Shown here: piece after piece, positions 25,068 through 36,373 of the stretch
Position numbering within the stretch: position 1 is the first letter of the stretch
Layout: every line of letters starts with the position of its first letter
Source: Gemmatimonadota bacterium
GTDB lineage: Bacteria; Gemmatimonadota; Gemmatimonadetes; Longimicrobiales; Gaopeijiaceae
DNA length: 64,000 bases
Reading direction: 5' to 3'
NCBI GenBank assembly: GCA_026706635.1
Contig: JAPOYJ010000058.1
Coordinates: 1-64,000 of the forward strand
Notes under the pieces: generated by a model
Told to the model about the DNA's origin: nothing
Database searches by the model: none
What the model saw: only the letters and a program-made list of their open reading frames with translations
Made by a program: the position numbers and the translations under genes

Positions 25068-27611
25068 TCAGCTCACCAGCAGTGACGCTCTGCGGTCGCT
25101 CTCCGACAGGAAGTCGCGGTACCGCGCGAACGCCTCGTCGATCCTCTCGCGCGTGAGACCGTAGTCCGCGATGTCGTAGGTGTGCCGCTTTTCTGTCCGA
25201 CGCCGTTCCCTCTGCTCGTCGAGCCACGTCTCCATGGTGGCGAAGGCCTCGGGATCGAGCGGCCAGCCGCGACGCTCGTAGATGTGGGCCGTGACGGCCA
25301 CCGGGTCCCGCACCAGGTCGTAGTAGCTGACGTCGACCCAGCGGTCCTCCAGCTCCGGGTGTGACCGGCGGAACTCCACCGCCCCGTCGAGCAGACGACT
25401 CATCGCCCGCAGCTGTTCGGCGCCCAGCACCTCCGGCGGACGGGGCTCGGTCACGTTCACGCGGATCCGCTCCACGAGGCTGCACCACGACCCCATGAAC
25501 TGTGCGGGTTCCCGGTGTGTCTGAATGAACAGCGCGTCGGGATAGGCCCTGACGAGCGACTCCAGCTCCCGCAGGTGCGCCGGCATCTTGAAGAGCCACT
25601 GTCCGTCTACGCCGGGATACTGCGCCCGGCGCTGCCAGGTGTAGTGCTGCATGATGCGCCGGTGCAGGCCGTATGACTCCCGCGAGCCGCTCGTCTCCAG
25701 CCAGCGTTCGTAGCCCGGGATGTAGTATCGGGTGGCGAACACCCAGGCCCTGAACGAGAGCCGGAGGAGGGGGATGTCCTCCTCCGGTTCGTCGACGGAC
25801 ATGTGGTGAGTCCCCTCGAAGGAATCGATGAGACCGGAGGCCTCGAACACGTCCCTGGCGAGTGCGCGCCGCGGGTCGTCGGGCGTGCCCGCGAGACCAA
25901 CGTAGTCGCCGCTCGCGATCACGGGCTCGACGTACTCGTAGGCCCGGAGCGCCCAGAAACGCGGGTCCCGCGCCATGAGGCGGTGCAGATACGTCGTCCC
26001 CGTCCGGTTGATGCCCACGATGAACACGGGCCGGACGATCTCCTGCCGCTCGATCTCGGGATAGCGGAGGCGTTCGCTCGCCAACTCCGCGTTGTTCCGC
26101 AGGAGCCAGCACAGGTCGAAGGTGATGAGGCCGATGCGGCTCCTCGGCACCCGCGCCTGGGAGGAACCGAACGCCTCCACGAGTTGCTCCAGCCCCTCCA
26201 GCATCCACTCCGGATAGGTGTCGTCGAATGCGACTCCGTTCTCGCGCGCGTAGCGTCTCGCCTGCTTCAGGAGCTGATCGAGACTCAGGGTCCGGCGCGG
26301 AAGGGGATGGGGCCACTCCTCGCTATGGTCCCGTACCCATCGGCTGTAGCGAACGTAGCGGGTGAGGGGGCCGGGCCACTCGATGGGCCGGGGGCAGTCC
26401 TCGCGGATGGCGCGGGCGCTGATCGGTAAGGAGGTGGCCGACTCGGTGCCACGCAGCCAGTAGCGGCCGAAGTGATCGAGCACGGGCCAGTACCCGGCAA
26501 GGGGAGAGGCGTCCCCGCGCGCCTGGCAGGCGCGCCTGAATTCCTGGTAGGACACCTCCGGGAAGTCCAGCCCGAGTTCCTCCAGCGACACCGTGCGGTA
26601 GGACGGTGTAGGGTTGCAGCAGTTGTAGAGCGTGTGCCTCCGCTCCGGGTTCAGCGAGATGTCGGTGCAGATCCGGCTCAGCGTATCGACGGGGTCGTTG
26701 TTGGACTCCAGTGTGAATCCCGCCGGCGCCATCTCGATGTCCACCGCCGCCGCGTACAGCCGCTGCGCGATGTTGCTCGGCTGGCTGTATCCAGTCGACG
26801 CCATGCTGGTCTGCGAGAAGCGGAACACCGCCAGGGGGAGACCGGCCGCCTGTGCGAACAGAAGCGCCTGTTCGGCGACCAGCTTGCTCCAGGGATACCC
26901 GAGCAGCCCGAGCGGAAACGTCCTCTTCATGCTCGCCAGGTCGGGCTGCGCCTGGTGACCGATGCGGTCACCCTCGTACTCGTTCGCGAACATGCAGACG
27001 TACTGGGGAAAGATCCCCATCGTCCCGGCGTAGAATAGGTGCTTGTACCGCTTCTTCAGACACAGCTCCAGCACGTTGCGAAGACTGCTGGTGTTCACGC
27101 GGCGGATGGCGACGTACGAGGTGGCCAGACTCAGCGTCGCGGCAAGGTGATAGACCGCGTCGATCCTCCCGCACAGATCGCCGAAGTCGGTGCGCGACAG
27201 GCCGAGCCGGGGCTCGACGATGTCCCCGGTGTGGATGTGCAGGCGCGGAGCGAAGTCATCCTCCCACGTCTCCGCGTGCTCCATCTTCGCGCGCAGCCGC
27301 TCCAGCCCCTCGTCCCGGGTCTCCGCACGCACGAGGCAGTGCACATGCAGGCCGGCGTCGTGCGCGAGCAGCTCCCTCACCAGGAAGCGCCCGATGAAGC
27401 CGGTCGCGCCGGTGACGAGCACGTGCCGGAAATCGGCGGGAGAGAGGGCGTCCGCCGGCCTCGCGCTGGTCACCGCGGCGCGCACGGAGCGGCGCAGCGT
27501 CGCCAGGTCCCTTTCGCAGTGCGGCGGCAGTTTCCCCAACAGCCGCGGTATCGGGGCCCCCGTCGTGCCGGGGGCCGCGGCCGCCACCCTGGTTGCGGTG
27601 GGCCGGGTCAT
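25068..27611 (-). CDS. Thioester reductase-sulfotransferase fusion protein
   Basis: An 847-residue fusion. The N-terminal half is a thioester-reductase/male-sterility-type Rossmann domain (VLVTGATGFIGRFLVRELLA at about 63; AATLSLATSYVAIRRVNTSS; GYPWSKLVAEQALLFA with the YxxxK pair). The C-terminal half, from about 520, is a Sulfotransfer_3-type domain (VFIVGINRTGTTYLHRLMAR PAPS loop; LFKMPAHLRELESLVRAYPD; LFIQTHREPAQFMGSWCSLV). It should reductively release the ACP-bound chain and sulfate a hydroxyl using PAPS. ATG 27611 overlaps the polyketide synthase stop (ATGA). In CurM/olefin synthases a sulfotransferase precedes a thioesterase; coupling to a reductase instead would favour an alkyl sulfate over an alkene. 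Confidence 0.86.
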   Translation of the reverse strand: MTRPTATRVAAAAPGTTGAPIPRLLGKLPPHCERDLATLRRSVRAAVTSARPADALSPADFRHVLVTGATGFIGRFLVRELLAHDAGLHVHCLVRAETRDEGLERLRAKMEHAETWEDDFAPRLHIHTGDIVEPRLGLSRTDFGDLCGRIDAVYHLAATLSLATSYVAIRRVNTSSLRNVLELCLKKRYKHLFYAGTMGIFPQYVCMFANEYEGDRIGHQAQPDLASMKRTFPLGLLGYPWSKLVAEQALLFAQAAGLPLAVFRFSQTSMASTGYSQPSNIAQRLYAAAVDIEMAPAGFTLESNNDPVDTLSRICTDISLNPERRHTLYNCCNPTPSYRTVSLEELGLDFPEVSYQEFRRACQARGDASPLAGYWPVLDHFGRYWLRGTESATSLPISARAIREDCPRPIEWPGPLTRYVRYSRWVRDHSEEWPHPLPRRTLSLDQLLKQARRYARENGVAFDDTYPEWMLEGLEQLVEAFGSSQARVPRSRIGLITFDLCWLLRNNAELASERLRYPEIERQEIVRPVFIVGINRTGTTYLHRLMARDPRFWALRAYEYVEPVIASGDYVGLAGTPDDPRRALARDVFEASGLIDSFEGTHHMSVDEPEEDIPLLRLSFRAWVFATRYYIPGYERWLETSGSRESYGLHRRIMQHYTWQRRAQYPGVDGQWLFKMPAHLRELESLVRAYPDALFIQTHREPAQFMGSWCSLVERIRVNVTEPRPPEVLGAEQLRAMSRLLDGAVEFRRSHPELEDRWVDVSYYDLVRDPVAVTAHIYERRGWPLDPEAFATMETWLDEQRERRRTEKRHTYDIADYGLTRERIDEAFARYRDFLSESDRRASLLVS

Positions 27612-30600
27612 GCCTCGATCAGGAAGTGGTCCTCGAGCCGGTTGGCGAAGGGGGAGCGTCGCCGGCGCGCGCGCTGCCGGGGCCCCCGCACGGCGTCCGC
27701 CGAGTCTTCCGCCTCTGCCGGGGTCTCCGCCTCCCCGTCGGACTCGGTCCCGTGGACGATCGCCTCCGCCAGCGAGAGGGCCGAGGCGGTCGTCATCAGT
27801 TGGAGCGCGCTCACCCGGTGGTTGAACTGCGCCTGGATGAACGCGCCCAGTTCGGCCACCGAGATCGAGGTGAGACCGAAGCTCGACAACGGCTCCGCGA
27901 CATCGCCCTCGTCGTGGCCGCACAGCTCGGCCACCTTGGCCGAGATCTGCGCCACGACGCTGTCCAGCGTCAGTTCGCCGCCCACGCCCACCTCGAACGC
28001 GGCCTGGTTGCTCAGCAACCGCCCGTGCCGCATGTAGTCGGGCGAATCGACGCTCCACCGGGGGTTGGCGAAGAGCGCGGTGCCAAGATGGTCCTCGCCC
28101 GCCATCGTGCGGAGGGCGTAGTCCAGGTTGGCGATGGCGAAGTTGGCGCTCACCGTCGTCATCCCGGCCGCCCGCATCATGCGCATGACGTGCAGGCTGC
28201 GTGCTGCCATCCCGATCTCCGTCACCGCACCCAGGTTGTACGACAGTCCGGGCAGGCCCTGCCGGTGCCGCCACGCCGCCAACCCGTCGAGGAAGGCACT
28301 CGCAGCGCTGTAGCTGACCTGCCCCAGGTTCCCGAATGTCGAGGCGATGGAGGAGAAGAGGACGAAGTGGTCGAGGTCGCACCCGGCGGTGGCGCGATGC
28401 AGGTTGAGGGCGCCCCGTGCCTTCGGCGCGAACACCCGCCCCAGCGAATCGGGAGAAATGTCGATGAACGCACGGTCCTCCAACACACCCGCGAGGTGGA
28501 ACACGCCTTTCAGCGGCCGCTCGAGATCGGCGATGCAGCGGTGAACGTCCGCCTCCTCGCTCACGTCGCCGGAGACGATCTCGATCTCGTACTCCTCCGT
28601 CATCTTGCACAGCGTCGTGGTCTGGCGAATCCACTCAACGCTCCGTCGGCGCTCCGGGTCGCGGTCCATCAGCGTTAGGTGCCGCGCCCCGGCGGCGATC
28701 AGGTAGGGCACGAAGCGCAGGCCGAAGCCGCCCAGCGCTCCCGTCACGAGGTAGGTCGCCTCGGGATCGAGGAATGGGCGCGAGTCGGCGATTCCAAACC
28801 CCCGGGCCGCCGGATCCGACGGCGCCCTGAGTACCAGCTTCCCCTGGTGCTGGCCGGTCGTCATCAGGCGCAGCGCCTCGGCGTAGTTTCGGTACTCGAA
28901 GGTCGTGAGGCGGGGCGGCGGCACCGCGCCCTCGTCCATGAGATCCAGGCAGGCCTGCGAGAGCATGTGCGACAGGACCGGGTCGTCGAGCGCCAGCCGG
29001 TCGATGTCGATCGCCGCGAAGCGGAGGTTCTTCCGGAAGACGCGCATGCTGAGCGAGTTGTCGGTGTAGATGTCGACCTTGCCGATCTCGCAGTGCCAGC
29101 CGGAGGGGCGTAGCGCCTTCAGGCAGAGCGCGATGTGATGGCCGGCGAGCGAGTTCAGGACCACGTCCACGCCCTCGCCGCCAGTGGCGTCCATCAGCTC
29201 CTGGTACCAGTCGTGGCTGTGCGAATCGAAGGCCGCGCGCACGCCCATCTCGAGCAGTTGCTCGCGTTTGCTCTCGTTGCCGGCGGTCGCGTAGATCTCC
29301 GCCCCAACGTGTTGCGCCAGCGCGATCGCGGCCTGTCCGACACCACCCATCGCGGAGTGGATCAGGACCCGCTGGCCCTCCCTGAGGCGGGCCAGGTGAA
29401 TGAGCGCGTAGTACGCGGTCACGGTCACGGAGAGGGCCGCCGCGGCCTCCTCCATGCTAAGCACGTCCGGCTTGAGGAAGGCCAGGTGTTCGTTCACCAC
29501 GACTCGATTGGCGATGCAGCCGCCCAGCGTGACGGCCACCTGATCGCCGGGCTGGAGGCGCTTCACCTCCGGGCCGGCGCGACGCACGACCCCGCTCCCC
29601 TCGATCCCGACCTCGCGGCCGAGCGCCGAGCGCTCGTAGGCCAACGCCGGCAGGAGCCCCAGCGTGACCATAACGTCGCGGAAGTTCAGCGCCGCCGCGG
29701 CCATCTCGATCTCGACGTCGGCGGGTCCGAGTTCGGGCAGCGCCGTGGTCCCCATCTGCAGGCCGCTGACCTGGCCCGGGTTGTCGAGACGGAGCCGGAA
29801 GGGAGGATCCTCGCCCGGTGGCACGAGTGGCCAGCGATCCCGCAGGTTCACGAGCCGCGGCACCCACAGGCGCCCTTCCCGTACCGCAAGTTCACGCTCC
29901 CGCACGTCGCACGCGTCAAGTCGCGCCAGCGTATCCAGGTCGTCCGCCGCCCCGAGATCGACTAGACGGAAACCGATCTTCGTGTCCTCGGCCAGGAGTT
30001 CCAGTGCGAGACTGCGCGCCGCCCCCCACAGCGCGCTCCCACGCGGCGTCTCCACGCCGCACACGGAACCCCGCGTCACGATGTTCACACGACACTCTCG
30101 CGTGGCCGCCTCCAGCCGGAAGGGCGCGAGCGCCTGGAGGAAGGCGACGAGGCGCCACACAGCCCGTTCGCCAGTCGGATCGTCGGGGTCCTCGCCCACG
30201 AAGAGGTCGATCGCCTCGAGGTCCGCGGCCCCCGGCCACTCCTCCATCCCGGTGTAGTCCCCGCCTTCGAATGTTTCCCAGGGGACGTGATGAGTCCCCG
30301 GCGAACCGAGGTGTCCGATCCAGGCTTCGGCCAGCGTATCCGGCTCGCCGATCACCCACCGGGGGCCCGGGGCGGTCACGGTGGCTGGCTCCGGCTCGTC
30401 GAGCGGAGCCTGGAGGAGGGTCGCGCGACGACTGGCGTGCAGCACCCTCCAGCCGGGTCCCGGGTCCACGACATCGCCGTCGTCGTGCGAGACGAGCGTG
30501 AGGGCGCCGGGCACGGCCAGCCGCTCGAGGACCCCCCACCCGTCGTAGGCCTCGTGATGCACGAAGAGGATCTCGGCGGCGGCCGGACGCAGCAGCCCCG

Positions 30601-33600
30601 ACTCCATCGGCAACTCGAGGGCGTCCTCCGACGTCGCATCCAGCGCGGCGAAGCGAAGCGCGGCGGCGCGATGGTTGAAGGCCTCGTAGAGAGCGCGCGT
30701 GGAGTCTTCGTCCTCGCCCAGCAGCCAGTACTCGGTCTGCGCGCCGGGGGAGGAGAGATGCGCCAGGCATTCGTTCAGCGTGGCGTGCTCCGCCGACCGC
30801 CGTCCGGCGACCTCGACCACGTGCGGGGCGTACGCGTGACCGATTCTGCCGCTCTCGAAGGCGCCGATGAGGGCGGCCGGGTCGACCTCCCCCTCGCGGA
30901 TCGCGCCGTCGATCTCTGGCGAAGGCGGGACGAACTTCGGCTGCCAGCGGATGAGATGCTTGCTGTCCGGGACGTCGCTCCAGCGGGGATTGCTGTTGAA
31001 GGAGCGGTGCTCCCCCAGGTGGGCGACCAGCTCTCCAGTGGCCGTGTCGTAGAAGCTGAGCCTACAGACATACAGTTCGCCGAGCGGCTTAGTGTGCTGG
31101 CCCCGGTCGTCCACGTCGAACCAGTCGTGGGTGTCCACGAGGAGACAGGTGATGCGAGGCCCCGTCGGGGGGCGGAGGAATGTCACGTCGCGGGCGCGCT
31201 GCGGCACGGAGAAGAAGTCGGGCAGGCGCATCAGGTAGCGCAGAGCGATCTGCATTCCGCCGTCGATCAGCGGGGGATAGAGGAGATACCCCTCCTCGCG
31301 GCCCAAAGCCCAGATTTCCTCGTCCACCTCGATCTCGACCAGCAGGTCCGGGGAGTCGGAGTCCATCTCGATCCGTTGGATGCTCCGGAACTCGGGGCCG
31401 AAATCGAAGGCGTCCCCCACCACCGCCTCGAGCTGGTCGTAGAAGTCCTCCCCCGTGGCCAGGGGTCGGGGATCCAGGCCACGGGCGAGCACATCGTCCA
31501 GCGTCGGAGGCGCATCGACGGCGTGGTCCTCGTCGACCCGGCGAACCCTGCCCTGGCAGTGCAGCGTCCCCTCGTCCTCGTCCTCGAAGGAACGGGTTGA
31601 GATCGTGAAGGTGAAGTGGCCGGGCGCGTCGGGCACTGGGAACAGAGCCGTCTGGAGCCGCACCGGCGTCCTTCCCACCGGGGTGTGCTCCAGGTACTCG
31701 ATCTCCTCGATGTTGATCGGATCCCCGGCGAACGCCTGCAGCAGCAGCTCGATGTACCCGGCGGCCGGGAAGATCGGAGCCCCGTGCACGCGGTGGTCCG
31801 TCAGCCAGGGGAAGTCCCGCTCCGAGAGCCGTGCCTCGAACAGGATGTGGTCGCATGCGACCCGGTGTCCGACGAGGGGACCTTGCGAGTACTGGCCCCG
31901 CAGGACGAACATCTCGTCGTCGACCAGATCGTCGCTGGTCGTCGTCTGTTCCTGAGGGTGCTGGGGAAGGAGGTGCGCGATGGGTTCCGGGCGCGGGAAC
32001 TGCGAAGCGAAGTCCAGCGAGACGCCGGCGCTGTACAGCTTCCCCAGCGCCTCCTGGAAGCTCAGGCACACGTCTTCGTCCCTCATCAGCGTCGGGAGGC
32101 ACGCGGGGACCGCGCCACCCGGACCGCCGCCACCCGGTCCTCCCCCCTCCAGACACTGCAGGATGAGCGGCTGCAGCGCCCCGTGTGGTGCGACTTCCAG
32201 GATCAGGTCGGGGCGGAAGTCCCGCTTCACGGTCTCCATCGCCGCCCCGAAGAGGACGGGGCGCCGGATGTTGGACCACCAGTATGCACTGTCCAGGCGC
32301 TGCACGGTCTCGCCGGTGACGGAGGACACCATCGGCACGTCGGCGTCGAAATCGCACTCGTTCAGAAAGGCGAACGCGCTCAGGGCGTCTTCCTGAAGCG
32401 GATCCATGGCGGTGGAATGGAACGCGATGTTGCCGGGGATCAGCCGGTTCTGGAGGGTCCGGCGCTCGAGTTCCGCAATCACGGGCTGCAGCGCGGCTTC
32501 CGTGCCGCAGATCACGGTGTTGGCGGGCGAGTTCTCGCAGGCGATCTCCAGCTTCGCAGGGCGGTGGTTTCCCGACCGGAACAAGACGCTGAGCTCCTCC
32601 AGGAGGCCCTCCACTCCCGGTCGGTCGAGTCCGATCGCGAGCATCCGGCCCGAGCCTGCCACGCGCTGCTGCAGGGTTGCGCGGTGGTAGACCAGGTGCG
32701 TGGCCTCGGCAAGCGAGAGCGCACCGCTCGCGTAGGCAGCAGCGACCTCGCCCGAACTGTGTCCGAGGACGCACTCCGGGTGGACGCCCCCAGGTCGCGA
32801 GCAGCTCCACCAAGGCGCACTGCAGCATGAAGATGGCGGGCTGGGCGAGCCGGACCTCGTTCAACTCCTCCTGAGTCGCAGAGAAACACGCCTCGCGCAG
32901 CGACACCTCGGAGTGCTTCCTCCACTCCTCCTCGACCGCGTCGGTGACGCGCCGGAAGACGGGGTCCGCCTCGTAGAGGTCGCGTCCGCACCCGGCCCAC
33001 TGCGTCCCCTGCCCCGAGAAGACCATGGCCACCCGGCGGTCCCCCCCCCCGTCCGCGGTGGAGGCCGAGGAGGGGTCCTCCACGAAGGCATCCAGCGCGT
33101 CCACGAGTTCGGCGCGGTCCCGCACGGCGAAGGCGGTGCGCGCGGAGAGTAGGCTGCGACGGCGGCCGAGGTTCCCGGCCAGCGTGTAGAGGTCGGTCTC
33201 CCCCTCGTCCAGGAAACTCCGGAGGCGACCCGCGCTCTCGGCCAGCGCGTTCGGGGTGCGCGCGGAGAGAGGGATCATGTAGCCGGAGTCGGGCGCCAGC
33301 GGCACCGACCAGGACCTGGGCTCCTGCGGCCGGTACTCGCGCACCACGCAGTGCCCGTTGGCGCCCCCGAACCCGAAGGAGTTGATCCCGACCACGACCG
33401 GGCGGTCCGGGAAGGGCTCGCAGGAGGTCAGCACCTCCAGCGGTCCGCGGTCGAAGTCGATCTCCTGGTTCGGCGCCAGGTAGTTCTTCGAGATGGGGGC
33501 GAAGGTGCGCCGCCGCATCATGAGGACGACCTTGAGGAGCGCGCAGCTGAAGGCGGCCGCCTCGAGGTGTCCGACGTTGCTCTTGACGCTCGCTACGCGT

Positions 33601-34640
33601 AGCGGCACCTCGCGCTCGACGCCGCCGAACGCCTCGGCGATCGCGTTTCCTTCGATGCGGTCGCCCACCACGGTGCCGGTCGCGTGCGCCTCGATGTAGT
33701 CGAAGTCCCCGCGGCCCAGTCCGGCACGGGCCCGCGCCTCTCGCATCAGTTCGACCTGCGAGTGGCGGGTCGGCGCCGTGATGTAGCGCCCCTGCGCCAG
33801 CCCCTCCGCGTCGTCGGCGGTCCCGGCCGTGTTCACCGCCGTCGCCTCGATGACCGCGAAGATGTGGTCGCCGTCGCGCTCTGCCGCCTCCAGCGGCTTG
33901 ACGGCGAAGACGAAGGCGCCTTCGGAGCGAATGTAGCCGTTGGCGTCGGCGTCGAAGGAATGACACCGGCCATCGGGGCTGATGACCCCGAGCGCGTTGA
34001 AGGCGGCGCTGCAGCGCGCGGACCCCAGGTAGGTGGCGCCGCCCACCAGCGCCTGCTCGCAGTCGCCCTGGAGCATCGAGTTTACCGCCGTGTGCAGTGC
34101 GGTCAGCGACGCCGAGCAGGCGGTCGACGTGGCGAGCGACGGCCCCATGAGGTTGAGGTGGTATGAGATCCGGTTCGCCAGCATGGAGGCGTCGATGCTC
34201 AGGATGGAGAACTCGTTCGTCCCGTACAGCGCACGCCAGTTGGCGGTGGCCGCGACCTGGGAGCCGACGAAGACCCCGGTGGGACTGTTGCGAAGGTCGT
34301 TCAGGTTCCAGCCGGCGTGTTCGCAGCTCTCCCACGCGCAGCCCAGCAGCATCCGGATCTGCGGATCCATGTAGGCCATCTCGTTGCGCGACACCCCAAA
34401 GAGGCCGCGGTCCATCCGCTGCTCGCCGTCGTCGCGGATCAGCCCCTCCCAGGCGCTGCCGAAGCGGCCGGGGCCCGTGAAGCGGCCGATCGGCTGGTAG
34501 CCGCGACCGTAGCGTTCGGCGATATGCTCCCGGACGACCTCCCGCTCGCTGAGGAGGCGCCAGAAATCGTCGTCCGTGCGTATGCCGCCGGGCATCCGGT
34601 AGGCATATCCGACAATGGCGACGGGGGAGCGGGCGTTCAT
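27608..34640 (-). CDS. Highly reducing type I polyketide synthase (KS-AT-DH-ER-KR-ACP), with internal frameshift
   Basis: About 2340 residues once one frameshift is repaired. KS: TACSASLTALH, EAHATGT, KSNVGHLEAAA. AT: FSGQGTQWAGCGRDLY and GHSSGEVAAAYASG. DH: LTDHRVHGAPIFPAAGYIEL. A linker of about 400 residues lacks a recognisable SAM motif. ER: ALNFRDVMVTLGLLP and HSAMGGVGQAAIALAQ. KR: YLVTGALGGFGLRF and FSSIASTFGNLGQVSYS. ACP: FGLTSISVAEL. One complete reducing module suggests iterative synthesis of a saturated chain. In the AT, a run of five C at 32787-32791 (G on the coding strand) is one base too long: upstream the frame reads LLATWG, and the HSSGE motif is only in the next frame. ATG 34640 overlaps the permease stop (ATGA). 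Confidence 0.88.
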
Positions 34641-36373
34641 GTGCGGTTCACGCGTACGGTCACGATATCGACGTTGTGGTATTGGTGGTGCCTGACGGAG
34701 GCGGCGTGATGCCGCAGCAGCGCCAGGGACAGATCCCGCTGGCTGGCGGGGTCGGGCTGGTCTCCGAGCAGGACCATCTGGTTCTCCAGGTTGCCCTCGT
34801 GGGTCGCGGCGGTGAACTCCATCCTAGCACCGGAACGAGCGTTCCGGGCCACGACGCGCAGTCGGCGCTCCCCCGGGGCGGGGGCAAGCCCCTCCTCTTC
34901 CTGTCGCAGGAGACTCAGGAGCGTCTCCTCGGCAGCTGCGCGCAGGCGGTCGGTCGCCTTGCGGCTCCACCTGTACCTGGCTGCGAAGTCCCGCAGGAAT
35001 CGGTCGAGTTCCGAGAGGCTTTCCGCGCGTAGCGCCACCTCAACCCTGTGGCGGCGTGGCCCGGTGACGTCCAGGAGCAGGTGCAGCAAGAGGATCGTCA
35101 GCCCCCCCACCGTGAGACCATTGGCGAGCACGCGGCCCGTGGGCGTGGCGACGTAGGCCGGGAAGATCGCCTGAAACTGGATCCCCGCCCCGATCCAGAA
35201 CGCCAGGCCCGCGACGAGCGCATACTGCTGGTCGATCCCCTCCTGGAAGAGGGTGCGCATCCCCTGCGCGAAGACGATTCCGAAGAGAACCGTCATGTAG
35301 GCACCGAGCACGGGTGCCGGGATCGAAAGGACAAGGGCGGTGATCTTGGGGACAAAGGCGAGGGCGATGAAGCTGACGCCGATGTATGCGCCGATGCGCC
35401 TCGCGGCGATGCCGGCACCGCTCGCGAGCCCGACCCCGGCCAGGTACGGCCACGGAGGGAGGACGCCCGCGAACCCGGAGAGGAGCGTGCCCCCGCCGCA
35501 CGCGGCGACGGACCCCTGGACCCGGCGAAAGTCGATCGCCCTCGGCTCGGGGCCAGAGAGGCGCTGCATCCGGACGTTCTCGCCGACCTGCCGGACCGTG
35601 ATGACGAAGGAAACGAAGAGAAAGCCAGGCAGAAGGAGCCAGAAGCTGGCATCCAGGCTCAGATCGAGCCCGGACACCGGGGGAGTGGGGATCCCGATCC
35701 AAGGGGCCGCCGCAACGCGCCCGAAGTCGAGAATCCCGAAGAGCGCGGCGGTCGCGCACCCCGCGCCCATGCCGATCACGGGGTTCCAGGCTCGGACCCA
35801 CCGTTTGCCCCGGAGCATGATACCCACGACGCAGAGCATGGTGACCGCGGCGACCGTAGGGGCCGCGGCCGGCGGGGCGCTCGCCGGCACGCGCGCGAGC
35901 ATCGCGAACGCCATGGGTATGACGGTGGCGGCCACCAGCGCCGTGAGGGTGCCGGACACGACCGGTGTGATGACGCGCCGGAGAAGTGCGAGCCGGGCCG
36001 CCAGGGCCAGCTGGCAGAGTCCCGACGCCAGAACCAGCATCCCCAGCAAGGCCGGACCGCCCGCAACGAGCGCGAGCACGCCGACGCCGATCGCAGCCCC
36101 GGAGGCGCCCATCACGGTGAGCGTTCCGCCGCCGATCCCCACTAGCCGCTTCGCCTGGAGTATGGTGAGGAGCCCTCCGATCACCATGCTCGCGAAGATC
36201 GCCCACGACAGGTAGGCGTCGCTCTGGTCCGCGATGCGCGTGACGATCGTCGTGACGACGACCACCGGCACCGTCACGAGGATCGCCGTCTGCACGCCGA
36301 TGACCGCACTCACCGCGCCGGGGGGACGGTCGTCCGCCGCGAACCGCATCCGGCGGGGGGGTTCTACGGCCAT
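34637..36373 (-). CDS. NCS2/SLC23-type permease with a C-terminal ATPase-like domain
   Basis: About 578 residues from ATG 36373. Twelve or more hydrophobic segments with NCS2 (xanthine/uracil permease) features: GGGTLTVMGASGAAIGVGV, VSFIALAFVPKITALVLS, PAPVLGAYMTVLFGIVFAQG. The last 140 residues are soluble and resemble an anti-sigma/HATPase_c_2-type fold (YRWSRKATDRLRAAAEETLL). The fusion is unusual. It heads the polyketide operon and overlaps the synthase gene by 4 bp, so product export, precursor uptake or sensing are possible; nucleobase transport is only the family default. An earlier in-frame ATG (36466) would add a Pro/Arg-rich stretch without family character. Confidence 0.75.
   Translation of the reverse strand: MAVEPPRRMRFAADDRPPGAVSAVIGVQTAILVTVPVVVVTTIVTRIADQSDAYLSWAIFASMVIGGLLTILQAKRLVGIGGGTLTVMGASGAAIGVGVLALVAGGPALLGMLVLASGLCQLALAARLALLRRVITPVVSGTLTALVAATVIPMAFAMLARVPASAPPAAAPTVAAVTMLCVVGIMLRGKRWVRAWNPVIGMGAGCATAALFGILDFGRVAAAPWIGIPTPPVSGLDLSLDASFWLLLPGFLFVSFVITVRQVGENVRMQRLSGPEPRAIDFRRVQGSVAACGGGTLLSGFAGVLPPWPYLAGVGLASGAGIAARRIGAYIGVSFIALAFVPKITALVLSIPAPVLGAYMTVLFGIVFAQGMRTLFQEGIDQQYALVAGLAFWIGAGIQFQAIFPAYVATPTGRVLANGLTVGGLTILLLHLLLDVTGPRRHRVEVALRAESLSELDRFLRDFAARYRWSRKATDRLRAAAEETLLSLLRQEEEGLAPAPGERRLRVVARNARSGARMEFTAATHEGNLENQMVLLGDQPDPASQRDLSLALLRHHAASVRHHQYHNVDIVTVRVNRT

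Noticed and set aside
31089-32786. C-terminal continuation of the first polyketide synthase frame past the AT frameshift
   Set aside because: Arg/Gly/Pro-rich and domain-free; the correct frame with DH, ER, KR and ACP is the other one.
34637-36373. SulP sulfate transporter reading of the permease
   Set aside because: Attractive next to sulfation genes, but the PAPVLGAYMTVLFG and GASGAA motifs are NCS2-like and the soluble tail is not a STAS domain by eye.
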